Shown here: piece after piece, positions 21,191-31,714 of the stretch
Position numbering within the stretch: position 1 is the first letter of the stretch
Layout: every line of letters starts with the position of its first letter
From: Tetrapyrgos nigripes
Taxonomy: Eukaryota > Basidiomycota > Agaricomycetes > Agaricales > Campanellaceae
Length of the DNA stretch: 64,000 nt
Direction: 5' to 3'
Assembly (NCBI GenBank): GCA_013368315.1
Contig: JAACJM010000362.1
Location: 1-64,000, forward strand
Notes under the pieces: generated by a model
The model's input: only the letters and a program-made list of their open reading frames with translations
The model's database searches: none
Told to the model about the DNA's origin: nothing
Translations under genes and position numbers: made by a program

Positions 21191-22116
21191 GGCCTCAATG
21201 AATACACAGATGATGAATGTTCTTGGCTTCACTCACTCCAGAAGGTTTTTGGCTGGCACAGGAGTATATGTCATGCCGTTGAGCAGGCGTACCAACCAGC
21301 ATGAGCTCCTGATGTGTTTTCTAGTAGATCTTCCCTTAGTGACACTGCACTTGGATGGATTACCAGGTGTTGACAATGGAGAAGGTGAGTACTACTACTA
21401 GTCACCAATTCCACTTAATGTATCTGTGCCTTATCCTGACTATTTCTTACTTTATTTACTATTTCTTTCTTTTCCTGAATACTATGCAATCATACTGAAG
21501 GTTTTCTCTTTCCTCATAACAAACAGCTCATTGGCTGTACAGTCCTAGAACCACCCATCCCCTGTGGTACTAAAGTCAAATGCCCTTATCCCTGCATATT
21601 CCCTCCTCCACCCTGTGGACACCCAAAACACTGCATACATGTCATGCGGACAATGAAGAAGTGTGCTTGTGGGAAGAAATACGCACCTGTTGAAGATATG
21701 AGAAATCCTCCATCTATTATCGTTCGTTAGTAGTTACTCATGGACTCTTACATACCCTAATGGTCTCTTATTTCGATACTCGTTTCATGTATACCCAATG
21801 TTCCTATATTTCCATATAATTATTTAAACTGTCAGACTGATACACGTCTAGACATGATATCCCTCTATTTTTCTACCGATGATCGTCCTCAGTATGATAC
21901 TTCACTACCGACGATCGTTCTCGGTACAATATAAAATTCAGATACTAGGGTGCTCGTACCTCTATCTACGATATTCGGATAGAGGTGAGCTTTACCTTAT
22001 GATGTCTTGATAAACTAATACTGATGATACTCTCTCAGAAACTTATACCTATTTTCTACAGGTATATTATTACTTCTAATCTATCTACGATATTCGGATA
22101 GAGAAACTTATACCTA

Positions 22117-23742
22117 CAGTGGGTCAAAAAATTGTCCACATGTTTCGCATTTTTGGAAAGATTGCCAATTTAAGGAATACTGAGTAGAGATATTAAAATG
22201 TGGTCAGTGATGGGCAGAAAGCCCTTGATAAACGCTACAATATTCTGTCTGTTTTGTCTTATTTGGCTTAAAACTCATGGAGATATGACTGATTTAAAAT
22301 GGTATGTCATTTGGACAATTTTTTGACATGCAAGTGAAAATACAGAAAGTGCTAGCTCAGTACTTGGTATGCCCTCCTTTGGCCTTCAACACAGCCTCAA
22401 TCCTTCTAGGCATGCTCCTGATCAATTTCTGACAATCTTCTTCTGTGATTTCATCCCACTTTTCAGCTGCTCTGTCCCATATTTCCCAAACTCCAGAGGG
22501 TGCTGTGTCATATCCATTGAGCTTGTGTTTGAGGGTTGTCCAGAGGTGTTCAATGGGGTTCAGGTCAGGAGATTGAGCAGGCCAGCTCATGCAATGGATG
22601 TTGTTGTCTTCAAACCACTTGGTGGCCAGTTTTGACTTGTGTTTAGGATCATTGTCTTGCTGAAAAATGGCCACCTCTGGATCAACACCCAAAATATCCA
22701 TGCTCTCCAGAAGGTTGTTCTCCAAAATGTCCACATACTGCTCTGCATTCATCCTGCCCTCCACCTCTGCCATGTTTCCAACTCCTTCCCACCCCATACA
22801 TCCCCACACCATGATATTTCCTCCTCCAAATTTGACTGTTTCCACCACATTTCTCTCTCCAAGGATTCACCCTTCCTCCCCCACACATACTGCTGTCCAT
22901 CTGACCCATATCGATTGATTTTAGTCTCATCTGACCAAATAACCCTTTTCCAGTCATCCACAGTCCAGTTTCTGTACTTCTGTGCAAAGTTTAAACGAGC
23001 CTTCCTGTGAGCTGCAGTGAGTTTGGGCTTCTTCTTCGTTTTAGATGTGTCCACATCATGCCTGAGAAGGGAATTTCGAATGGTTTGGGTGGAGACAGGT
23101 TGGTCAAGGAGGGGATTGATGTTTCTGGCCACTTCTGTAGCATTTTCAGCTTTGCCAGTGTTGATTTGTTGGATAGCAGCACGTTCATCAGTGGTAGACA
23201 GCTTTCTAGGACGCCCTGCTTGATGGTTCTCCTTGTCAGGATACATCTCTTTGGCCAGAGAAGCAATCTTTGACTTGGATACCCCAGTTTTAGCAGAGAT
23301 TTCCCTGGATGAAGCAGAAGTTTGGAGGAGAGAGAGGATATTGTCTTTCTGGGTGGATGTGATGGGTCTCATGATTTGATGAGGGCTATAGAACAACTGG
23401 ATGCCCTTATATATGGTCCAGCTGGCAGCTATGATATCATTATGATGTAGCCATTGCATCATTGTACAACTCCACTTATGATGTCATCTATGAGACATCA
23501 CATAGTTACAATACTGATTTTGAAGTGGCAACTCAAAAAATTGTCCAAATGACATACCATTTTAAATCAATCATATCTCCATGAGTTTTGAGCCAAATAG
23601 GACAAATAAAACAGATTATTGTAGCTCTTATCAAGGGCGTTCTGCCCATCACTGACCACATTTCAATATCTCTACTCAGTATTGCTTAAATTGGCAATCT
23701 TTCCAAAAATGCGAAACATGTGGACAATTTTTTGACCCACTG
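22117..23742 (-). mobile_element. Tc1/mariner transposon nested in copia element 2
   Basis: 1626 bp, bounded by TA duplications (22115-22116 and 23743-23744). The terminal inverted repeats are about 210 bp each and begin CAGTGGGTCAAAAAATTGTC. Each long repeat has a copy of TCAAAAAATTGTCCA at its outer end and an inverted copy at its inner end (22124-22138 and 22312-22326; 23533-23547 and 23721-23735), an arrangement like the double transposase-binding sites of IR/DR-type Tc1 elements. It contains one transposase gene with a single frameshift. Confidence 0.95.
22357..23372 (-). pseudogene. Tc1/mariner DD34E transposase, one frameshift
   Basis: About 338 residues in two overlapping frames (22749-23372 and 22357-22848). 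N-terminal helix-turn-helix regions: MRPITSTQKDNILSLLQTSA, VSKSKIASLAKEMYP and a GRPRKLS AT-hook-like motif. Catalytic DDE: VIWSDETKINRYGSDG (first Asp), IFQQDNDPKHKSK (second Asp), QSPDLNPIEHLWTTLK (Glu, 34 residues later by the family rule). The frame shifts near 22850, where ...GESLER should continue into NVVETVKFGGGNIMVWG but one base is extra. Otherwise the protein is complete, ending at GGHTKY. The enzyme would cut and paste the element at TA sites. The single shift at a GAGAGAGAAA stretch could be real decay or a sequencing error. Confidence 0.9.
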
Positions 23743-23887
23743 TATTTTCTACAGGTTACGGGCCCCGTGTGCGCTTAACACCTCGAGAAAACATACCACA
23801 TATCTCTATCCAACGAAACTCTGCTCGTCTTCTCAATCCTACTATCCACATCCTCCTTAACCAACCAATTCACCCCTATTCCAAACG

Positions 23888-25431
23888 ATGCCTAAAGCGA
23901 ACATACCCAACTCTTACACCAACCTCCAAGAGCTCCCGAAGATGAGAAATTCAACGGGGAGAACTACGTCTCATGGTCTGAATGGATCCTTTGACTCGGC
24001 GAGCTGAAGGGACTCCAACTGTATTGGTCAGACAAAGTAACAGTCCCTGGAGCTCTCGAAGCCGGTGAAGAACCAGACGAAACCCCTATCAACAGCACTA
24101 CCCCGAACTTCTACGAATACCCTATTCGTAAAAGCGTTGCCATGAACACACTCCTTCAGAACATCAAGAATCCGAGTGCTCTAGGGTACGACGTCAAGGA
24201 TAAGGGACTGAGTGACTTATGGGAGTGGTTGAAGGACGAGCATGCGGAAATATCCGCACTAACTCAAAGAAGCAAGGAAGAGATGCTTCGAGGGATGAAG
24301 TATAAGGACGGTCTGGTTACCGGGGATAAGAGTTACACTGAGAAATGGAAGCAATTGTGGAAGAATGCGAGAGATGCTGGGGTGGAAATGAGTGAGGAAC
24401 AGGCCGTGATTGTCTTCGTTGACTCGTTTCCGAGCAGCCTCAAGTGGACCTCGTGTATGAGTCGGTTGCTGAAGATGAAGAACTTGAACGCAGCGGCAGC
24501 AGAGCTCCAAGAACACTATCAACTCATCACGAAGGACAAATCATCCACATCCCAATCCACCGACGTCGTCGCTGCTCTAAACACACGCATCATGCAGTTA
24601 GAAGCCTTGGTCGCTAGCAACAACCGCCCTCAGCGTACCTTTAATACCCCGAGAAACCCCGACCTTGAATGTTCGAATTGCAAGAAACTAGGCAGGACGA
24701 ATTATTGGGGTCACACCTCCGACAAGTGCTGGCAACCTGGAGGAGGACAAGCTGGAAAGTGGCCCGCCTGGTGGAGACCAGGAGGGGGAGGAAATGGGAA
24801 GGATGGAAACAGTAGCGGTGGTAACCAGGCCAAGGCTGAAAAAGCTAACCTTGTTCAACACTTTGCGCTAAACGCCGAACTGTCAACGCCATCAACGCCA
24901 CAGACCAATCGCATACTACTCGATTCCGCGGCAACGGCTCATTTCTTCAACGACTTGTCCATGTTTACGACTTTTACAAGCGAAGCTGGAGCTGTCAGGA
25001 TGTCTTCAAAGAAAGGGACGTCTTTCGAGATAAAAGGAAAGGGGGATGTCAGGTTGGTTGTTGAAGGAAACAATGGGTCGAAAGTTTTAACTTTGAAAGA
25101 CTCAATGTACGCACCAGACATCGCCTCAAACCTTGTTTCCCTCAGCATATTGGGATACCTGATGACATTGGGAGGGGGAGAACTAGTGGTTAGAACAAAG
25201 GAAGGAGTGGAGGTTATGCGGGGAAAGCTAACCGACGGATTGTATGTGGTCGGTAACATACGAGAAGTCGCCTTCCATGCTGAATGCCTTCCCCATGATG
25301 TGCACTACCTTCATAGGTGTGCAGTCCATATATCTCCCGAAAGACTCGCTGCTGGCTCAAAAGTCCTCGATGGAATCCCGGTACTGGCAAAAGATATCAG
25401 AAACAACATGCGCACATGCGAAGATTGTTGA
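23888..25431 (+). pseudogene. copia element 2 Gag and protease region
   Basis: Starting at ATG 23888 (MPKANIPNSYTNLQELP) the frame is lost by one base near 23935, continues as EDEKFNGENYVSWSEWIL, meets TGA (where CGA is expected), and is then open from 24142 for 429 codons. Visible parts are the UBN2-type Gag, a zinc knuckle CSNCKKLGRTNYWGHTSDKC, the protease motif ILLDSAATAHFFND, and a pre-integrase CCHC-type segment ending NNMRTCEDC before another TGA at 25429. All stops are consistent with CGA-to-TGA changes. In an intact element this would be one Gag-Pol frame. Confidence 0.85.
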
Positions 25432-28204
25432 CTTGCCAACACAAACAAGCAATTCCACCCCCTAAGCACCAAAGAAGTAACGGAGGCAAACTTTAGGTGG
25501 TTCCTGGACTTGTGGGGAAGGGCTAGAGTTACATCGGTTGGGGGTCACGAGTACGCGATGTTGGGAAAGGACCAAGGGACAGGATTGAAGTGGAGTGATT
25601 ATCTGGCAAATAGGACTGCCGAGAGGATAGTGGAGTTGTTGGAGGTGAGAAGGGTCGAAGCAGAAACGCAGACGAACAAAAGGCTGAAGCATGTCCGCAC
25701 TGACAACGCTGGGGAATTCAGATCCCACGTTTTCCAGGACTGGTGCAAGGAACATGGCATCATTCACGAATTCACAACTGCGTACGACTCAGCAGCCAAC
25801 GGCGCAGCCAAACGAGCCATTGGGGTTATCATGACCCATACTCGAGCACTCCTAATCGACTCCAAACTACCTCCTGAATGGTGGGCCCACGCCATGGATA
25901 CCTCCATCTACGTCGAAAATTTCTTCCCCACCGTCCGCACCCCTAACCTGGTCCCACTTGAAGGATGGACCGGACAGAAGCAAAGCATTGCTCATCTAGT
26001 ACCATTCGGTACGATAGGATTTGCGCACATTGCTGAAGAGACTGGAAGAGGGAAGTTAGACACGAGGGGGAGAAAAGTCCAGATGGTTGGGTATGATGGA
26101 AAGGGGGTATATTTGGCGAAGGCATGGGAGTCTAATGAGGTGACGAGAGTCAGGAATGTGATATGGGAGAAGACGGTTGGACATTGGTTAGTCGAATCTG
26201 AGGGGGAGAATGAAGTGAGTGACTATAAATTCCTGGACGTAAATCTTCCAGATTCGACAACCATTCAAACCGAACCAAGAATCCAAGAAATTATTACCCC
26301 TGATCCAGACGCCACTACTCCCAACTCAGACACCACTCCCACCTCCGAATCATCCCCCACAAACAAACGTCGCCGTCGTTCATCAACCCCAGTTGTCGCA
26401 AGACGATCTACCCGCACAAGAACTACAACCCAACAAATGCTCGACTCAATGGATTCCGAAGAACGTGAAGAACAAGCCCGCGAGGAAGGATTGGATTGGG
26501 CTATGATGGTTGATGAGGAAGACGAAGAAGATGTTCGAAAGCTACTGGAGGCCCACAATACGACTGTACCCGAACCAGAAAACGAATTCCTTCCAAAAAC
26601 GTTCAAAGAGGCAAAGTCGAGATGGGATCTTTGGGGAGAACCGATGGAGAAGGAAATTGGGAAGATGGAGGCTAGAAAGGCTTGGACGCCAATGGACAAA
26701 CCAGATGATGTCAAGGAAATTGGGGTAAAATGGTGTTATACTCTCAAGAGAGATGGAGAAGGAAAGGTCATTGACAGAAGAGTGAGGCTAGTCGTGAAAG
26801 GATACGCTCAGGAGAAAGGGGTACACTATTGGGATAGCTGGGCGATGGTAGCGAGGTATGAGTCGTTCAGAATGGTTATTGCTATCGCCACGTACATGGG
26901 ACTCACCCTATGGTCGGGTGACTTCGCATCTGCCTAAACGCAAAACCGCAAGGACGAAACTATCTGGCATTACCTCCCGGCTTCGAGAATCGCTATTCAC
27001 TACGCAACGGACGGCGAACTGTCTTATTGATGAACATCAACATCTATGGCACCATAGATGCTGGAAACAATTGGTTTCATTTACTCAACAAGTCATACAG
27101 GTCAATTGGACACTACCCTATCCCTGCCGACCCTTGCGTACGCATTCAACGAACCTCGACAGGAACCACAATTACTGCAACCTATACTGATGATGTCCTA
27201 GGGGCATCTACGAGCGAAGAGGAGATGAAAAGAGCGGTTGAAGGGATAAAGGGGATGTTTGAGTTTAAGTTTTTTGGAAAACCAGACCTGGTGCTGGGTA
27301 TGACGGTGAAGACAGGTGAGAAAAAGAAGTGGATATCGATAGACCAGAGGATACTGGTTGAGAAGACGTTGAAGAAGTTCGGAATGTTCGATTGCGCCCC
27401 AAAATACACTCCATTCCCCCTGGGCTCGACAGAGTCTCCGAATTCTACGAGGCACAACTATCCACAATCACCGACTCTGAAGAACTTTTCATGCACGACA
27501 AGGACTACCTCAGCCTTCTAGGATCCTTAAATCACATTGCGTTAGGAACACATCTGGACATCGCTTACTCCATCGCCCTACTACAGCATTATTCGAGGCC
27601 GAGGGACCCAAGGCCAATCCACTGGAAAACGGCCCAGCATGTTCTCGCGTACCTCAAAGCAACATCTCAATACTCAATATTGTATCACCTTCGGAAGGAG
27701 GGAGAGCTGGAGAAGCTGATGCCAAAGGGATACGCGGACGCGTCGCATGCTGATATCAAGTTCGAAGATGCGATGGCAACGAAAAAATCGACGATGGGGT
27801 ATATTTTCACATTGGCAGGGGGAGCAGTGAGTTGGAGTTCGGCGAAGCAAAGGGTAGTGGCACTGTCGACGACGGAGGCGGAATATCTATCAGGTGTACA
27901 TGCGGGAAAACAAGCGGTATGGATGCACAAATTCTTGATGAATGTCAATGCGGGACAACCTTTCCCTTACTCAATCTACGTCGACAACATCAGCGCTCTT
28001 CCCTTGACCGAGGAAACGACTAAGCACACCCGCACGAAACACTTCGATACGAATTGGTCGTGGATTCGAGATTGTGTTCGCGAGAAGGAACTGAAGTTCG
28101 AGTATGTTCCAACGATAGAGAATGTGGCGGACATCATGACCAAACCGCTTACTCACCCAAAGGTGGAGCGATTCGTGAATGATATTGGTTTGAAAGGGAT
28201 GTAG
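25432..28204 (+). pseudogene. copia element 2 integrase, reverse transcriptase and RNase H
   Basis: 25510-26937 encodes the integrase (KHVRTDNAGEFRS, YDSAANGAAKRAIGVIMTHT) and, after an acidic/Arg-rich linker, the start of RT (EARKAWTPMDKP, GVKWCYTLKRDGEG, RLVVKGYAQEKGV). A frameshift at about 26930 (FASA, then NAKPQGRNYLALPPGFE in another frame) and one near 27410 precede the last piece 27392-28204, with GYADASHADIKFEDAMATKK and VALSTTEAEYLSGVHAGKQA (RNase H) through the terminal stop at 28204. The RT active site reads YTDDVLGA. The polypurine tract follows immediately. Several frameshifts make this copy non-autonomous. Confidence 0.85.
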
Positions 28205-28218
28205 GATTTCAGGGGGAG

Positions 28219-28657
28219 TGTTGAAGATATGAGAAATCCTCCATCTATTATCGTTCGTTAGTAGTTACTCATGGACTCTTACATACCCTAATGGTCTCTT
28301 ATTTCGATACTCGTTTCATGTATACCCAATGTTCCTATATTTTCCATATAATTATTTAAACTGTCAGACTGATACACGTCTAGACATGATATCCCTCTAT
28401 TTTTCTACCGATGATCGTCCTCAGTATGATACTTCACTACCGACGATCGTTCTCGGTACAATATAAAATTCAGATACTAGGGTGCTTGTACCTCTATCTA
28501 CGATATTCGGATAGAGGTGAGCTTTACCTTATGATGTCTTGATAAACTAATACTGATGATACTCTCTCAGAAACTTATACCTATTTTCTACAGGTATATT
28601 ATTACTTCTAATCTATCTACGATATTCGGATAGAGAAACTTATACCTATTTTCTACA
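28219..28657 (+). repeat. 3' LTR of copia element 2
   Basis: 439 bp, begins TGTTGAAGATATGAG and ends TATTTTCTACA. It is nearly identical to the left LTR: one extra T in a T-run and GCTTG in place of GCTCG. Confidence 0.95.
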
Positions 28658-28732
28658 GCACCCAGCATTAGACGTTTGCTAGAGATGGAGAATATTGGGT
28701 GTGGGTCTGTTTGTGGAACATCAGTAAATTAA

Positions 28733-29093
28733 CAATTTTTTGGAGTGTATAGAAGTATAGCAGACATAGAAGTCTATACATAACAGCTATCTCCCCAAAG
28801 GTATAGATTGTATAGACTGTATAGAGGCCTGAAACTGTAGTGTGCTATACTTCTACACTAGCTCAAGCTGGACTCACTGTCATCAACTCAAACAATTTTT
28901 AGAATAGAATGTTATTAGCATGATGAGACTGTCTACATACTCTACTTATTCATATTTAACAGGCTGAAAAGCATTCCAATGTATAATGAGATTTACTCCC
29001 AAAGACATGGAGTAGATGTACTCCAAGGTATATAGATTCAACACACATGTCTGAAAGATTCTCCTCTTGCTCATTGCATACAGGCATGATGAC
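28733..29093. other. AT-rich spacer with short TATAGA repeats
   Basis: Between the NFX1-like remnant and the next element. Contains repeated TATAGA/CTATAC words (28750-28860) and no coding signal. Confidence 0.35.
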
Positions 29094-29451
29094 TAGGGCT
29101 CAGCGTGGATACAGGTATTTGCCAGGTACCCGCATCTGCACCCGCAGGTCCCAGATAGCCAACACAGCCACATCTGCTGGATACAGGTTTGACTTTGAAA
29201 ATTTCCCTGTATCCGCAGGTATCTGTGTTGTGGGTGAGCCTCATTTTCTCAATTAAAAACATGTATTGTCGCTAGAATGCTTTGCCCTATAAACAAGAAA
29301 TGTCCTAATGGGATGAGAGAAGATATCTGTTTAAAAATAATTATATATTTATGAATAAATTCACCCAAGATTAGTGAAAAGCACGGGTCGCAGGTAGGGG
29401 TATCACAGGTATGGGTATGGGTACAGATTTGGAAACCCGCGCTGACCCTTA
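29094..29451. mobile_element. possible hAT-like MITE with CAGGTA subterminal repeats
   Basis: Ends read TAGGGCTCAGCGTGG at the left and the inverted CCCGCGCTGACCCTTA at the right. Both flanks are rich in GGTAC/CAGGTA/GCAGGT words, a style seen in hAT-type MITEs. I could not find an 8-bp target duplication, so the element boundaries are tentative. Confidence 0.35.
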
Positions 29452-29694
29452 CCCATAAGACAGACCTGCTGTACCTGCCACCCAAAAATTTGTACTCGTA
29501 GTTTAACTCAATGTATTCACTACTCTGAGTACATTCTGTGTAATTTTTTAGTACATAGTTCAATAATTCTTTATGGTGGTATTTTGCTGCCACGATGGGT
29601 CTGGGCCATGTGCATCATCTGAATATGGTAAGTGAGACATGTCACTGTTCACACACCCGAAAGCCTTGATCACTGTGGCTGAACACTTGAACAC

Positions 29695-31245
29695 AAGGGG
29701 GAGGCCAAATTTTTTTCAAGGACATAGGGTCAAAATTTTTTTAAAGCCATGGGTGGGCCGACTGACTGACCGATAGGCTTATGTAAGCTATCAAATTTGG
29801 TAAGTAGGTCTAGACTCATCAGCTGTCATCTGCAACTTGGCTTCAACCAACCGCAAGGCAAGCATTGTAACGTTCTTTCCACCGGCTATACAAGCTGAAA
29901 AGCTGGTAAGTGCTATAAACTGATGTTTGAAACTACTTTATCCCTCAAAGTTGACTATCTATTCAAAACTTATAATTTGATTTTAATGCAACACTGAATT
30001 TCCAGTTCCTATCCCCGCTTCCCTTGTTTAATCAGATGCTGAGCATTGCAAGTGCTGCATATCCAGTTACTCTCGCAATGAGAAAGCCCAGCACAGGAAA
30101 GATGATACTAGAAAGGTCAGGTGAGTATATACACATTCCTTTCCACTCAGATTGGATGAACACTTACATATCCTGTTTCACATCCATTAGTGTTACCTTT
30201 TCAAGGATCATCCTTGTTCATGATAGGCTGATCATAGCAACCAAGTACTGCCTCTAAACCCTTCATTTTGTCCATCTTGGTACATTTTCGTCTCGTCCTT
30301 TTGTTTCAGGATCTTTGGATGGTACAACTGACTCAGACTCTGTGCAGTGATCAGTTGCAGTACTTAGGATCATCTTAACAAATTAATGGTAATTGAGCTC
30401 AAGCATGCTGTAACAAGCCAATGGTACTCACTTTCTTCATTAGACATAGTCAACTCCATCGCAGTCGTTTCCCGCCCTGCCAACATCACAATTGTATTGT
30501 CTTGAAAGCATAATTGCAGGCAATATTAGTGAGTAAAATTTTGTTGTTGCAAGAATACTTGTTTACCTTCATCAACAGCCATGTTTTGTACATCTCCATC
30601 AGCTCGCTTTTGCTGGGGGCTACGACTCCACCTGGTGGATCTCCTCTGACATATGCAGCGAGCTCATCACTGTATTTGCTTGCTCAATATTTGCAGGGAG
30701 CTCAAGGATACGTAAACAAAGAGTTTCAAGAAGAGAAAATGCAGTGATTTTGAGACCAAAGGATGTGGTTTGTATGGGTGTGGGCCCTTGTATTTTTTGA
30801 GGGTGTATGGGCTCTGGAGGTTTTATGAGTGCAGGAACAGGCTTTGCTTCAGGTGCATTGGCAAACATAGTACATAGGGATGCTTGTTTCATTGTGCTTG
30901 TGTGTCTTTACAGTTCTTTTTACCATGGTGTCTACTGAGTATGGCTTTGGCAGATGCTGCACCTGGGTCGATGTAGGCGCTGCAATCAGGACATTTAATG
31001 TGTCCTTCTTCATTTTTCTGTCAAGGTATGTATCAGTAATGTATGTATACTGTTTAACAAGCTGTATTAAGAACTGGCATTACATACCAGAATACTGCAT
31101 CATTCTGGCCTGAAAAGTCTGCTAAAGGAACCAAAAGGGGCAAAAATGGGGTCAAAAAAATTTTCATGGTGACTTTTTTAAAGACCCAACTGACCCGACC
31201 AACTGACCGACCCTATGTCTCTCAGCAAAAACCGGCCTCCCCCTT
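29695..31245. mobile_element. 1.55-kb TIR element of unknown family, with exon-like content
   Basis: AAGGGGGAGGCC at 29695-29706 and its exact inverse at 31234-31245. Inside, ACATAGGGTC, (A)TTTTTTTAAAG and GACYGACTGACC motifs recur in inverted order near both ends (29725-29782 and 31143-31222). The interior has exon-like open segments: plus 30027-30117 (FNQMLSIASAAYPVTLAMRK) and minus 30620-30892 (PALIKPPEPIHPQKIQGPTP, FSLLETLCLRILELPANIEQ). I cannot assign either to a family, and no transposase is visible. No clear target duplication was found. Confidence 0.5.
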
Positions 31246-31660
31246 GCTTCCATTTCATTGTTGTAACCCTCTTTCCTTCTTTAGGGCTGTGGGTGGTTTG
31301 GTTTTTGACAAAAACCAAAGACGGTATCAACACGAAATCTGCTGCTGCATTATTCAAGGGTCTTGAGAAGTATTCGGGTGTGGAGGATGTGGTGGTGGTG
31401 ATGGTAGACACTGCTCCTGCTTGATTAAGATTACTATCTGTTGTATCACTGCTCTTCATTCACTTGCAAATAAACATGAAAGGCATTTGCAAATCTGTGG
31501 GTACTTGCCTTCTGTCAATTTCTGTTGTGCTTGCTACATTATATGTCGCTTATTGTCTCATTTTATTCTCTGATTTTCCCCAGGCTGATCCAATCCGGAC
31601 TCGTACTTGCCACCATATATGGGGGCCCACATCTCTGGTGGCGAACATTGCTGCTCGAGG
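31246..31660. other. spacer, nothing recognised
   Basis: Only short frames. A plus-strand open segment (31464-31673) resembles a hydrophobic leader but has no context supporting a gene. Confidence 0.3.
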
Positions 31661-31714
31661 TCGAAGTCGATAGCTAATGCCAGTAGTTGTTCACCCCGTC
31701 TGATGCATTGTCCC

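Larger units (their letters stand above)
21688..23753 (+). repeat. 5' LTR of copia element 2, interrupted by a Tc1/mariner element
   Basis: LTR sequence is 21688-22116 plus 23745-23753; the mariner occupies 22117-23742 followed by the duplicated TA. Within the LTR the motifs CTATCTACGATATTCGGATA and CTTATACCTATTTTCTACA each occur twice, an internal duplication also present in the right LTR. Confidence 0.93.
21688..28657 (+). mobile_element. Ty1/copia LTR retrotransposon (element 2), inserted in the NFX1-like fragment
   Basis: LTRs at 21688-23753 (438 bp once the nested mariner is removed) and 28219-28657 (439 bp), with target duplication GCACC at 21683-21687 and 28658-28662. The primer-binding site GGTTACGGGCCC follows the left LTR, and the polypurine tract AGGGGGAG precedes the right one (28211-28218). 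Coding strand is plus. Gag and Pol are recognisable but carry stops and frameshifts. The two LTRs differ, by eye, by one CpG transition and one T in a homopolymer, so insertion is very recent. Confidence 0.93.
21527..28732 (+). pseudogene. NFX1-like zinc-finger gene fragment, split by copia element 2
   Basis: After an acceptor (AAACAG before 21527) the frame reads LIGCTVLEPPIPCGTKVKCP, then PCIFPPPPCGHPKHC and KKCACGKKYA, the Cys/His pattern of NF-X1-type zinc fingers. The copia element follows. Beyond it (28663-28732) the frame continues PSIRRLLEMENIGCGSVCGT, again as in NFX1 proteins, then stops. Excising the element and one 5-bp duplication joins the two halves in frame. NFX1 proteins are nuclear and act in transcription or as RING-type ubiquitin ligases. 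Only one exon region is present, with an upstream open segment (21189-21384) ending in a consensus donor that I cannot assign. It appears to be a relic into which a retroelement jumped. Confidence 0.65.
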
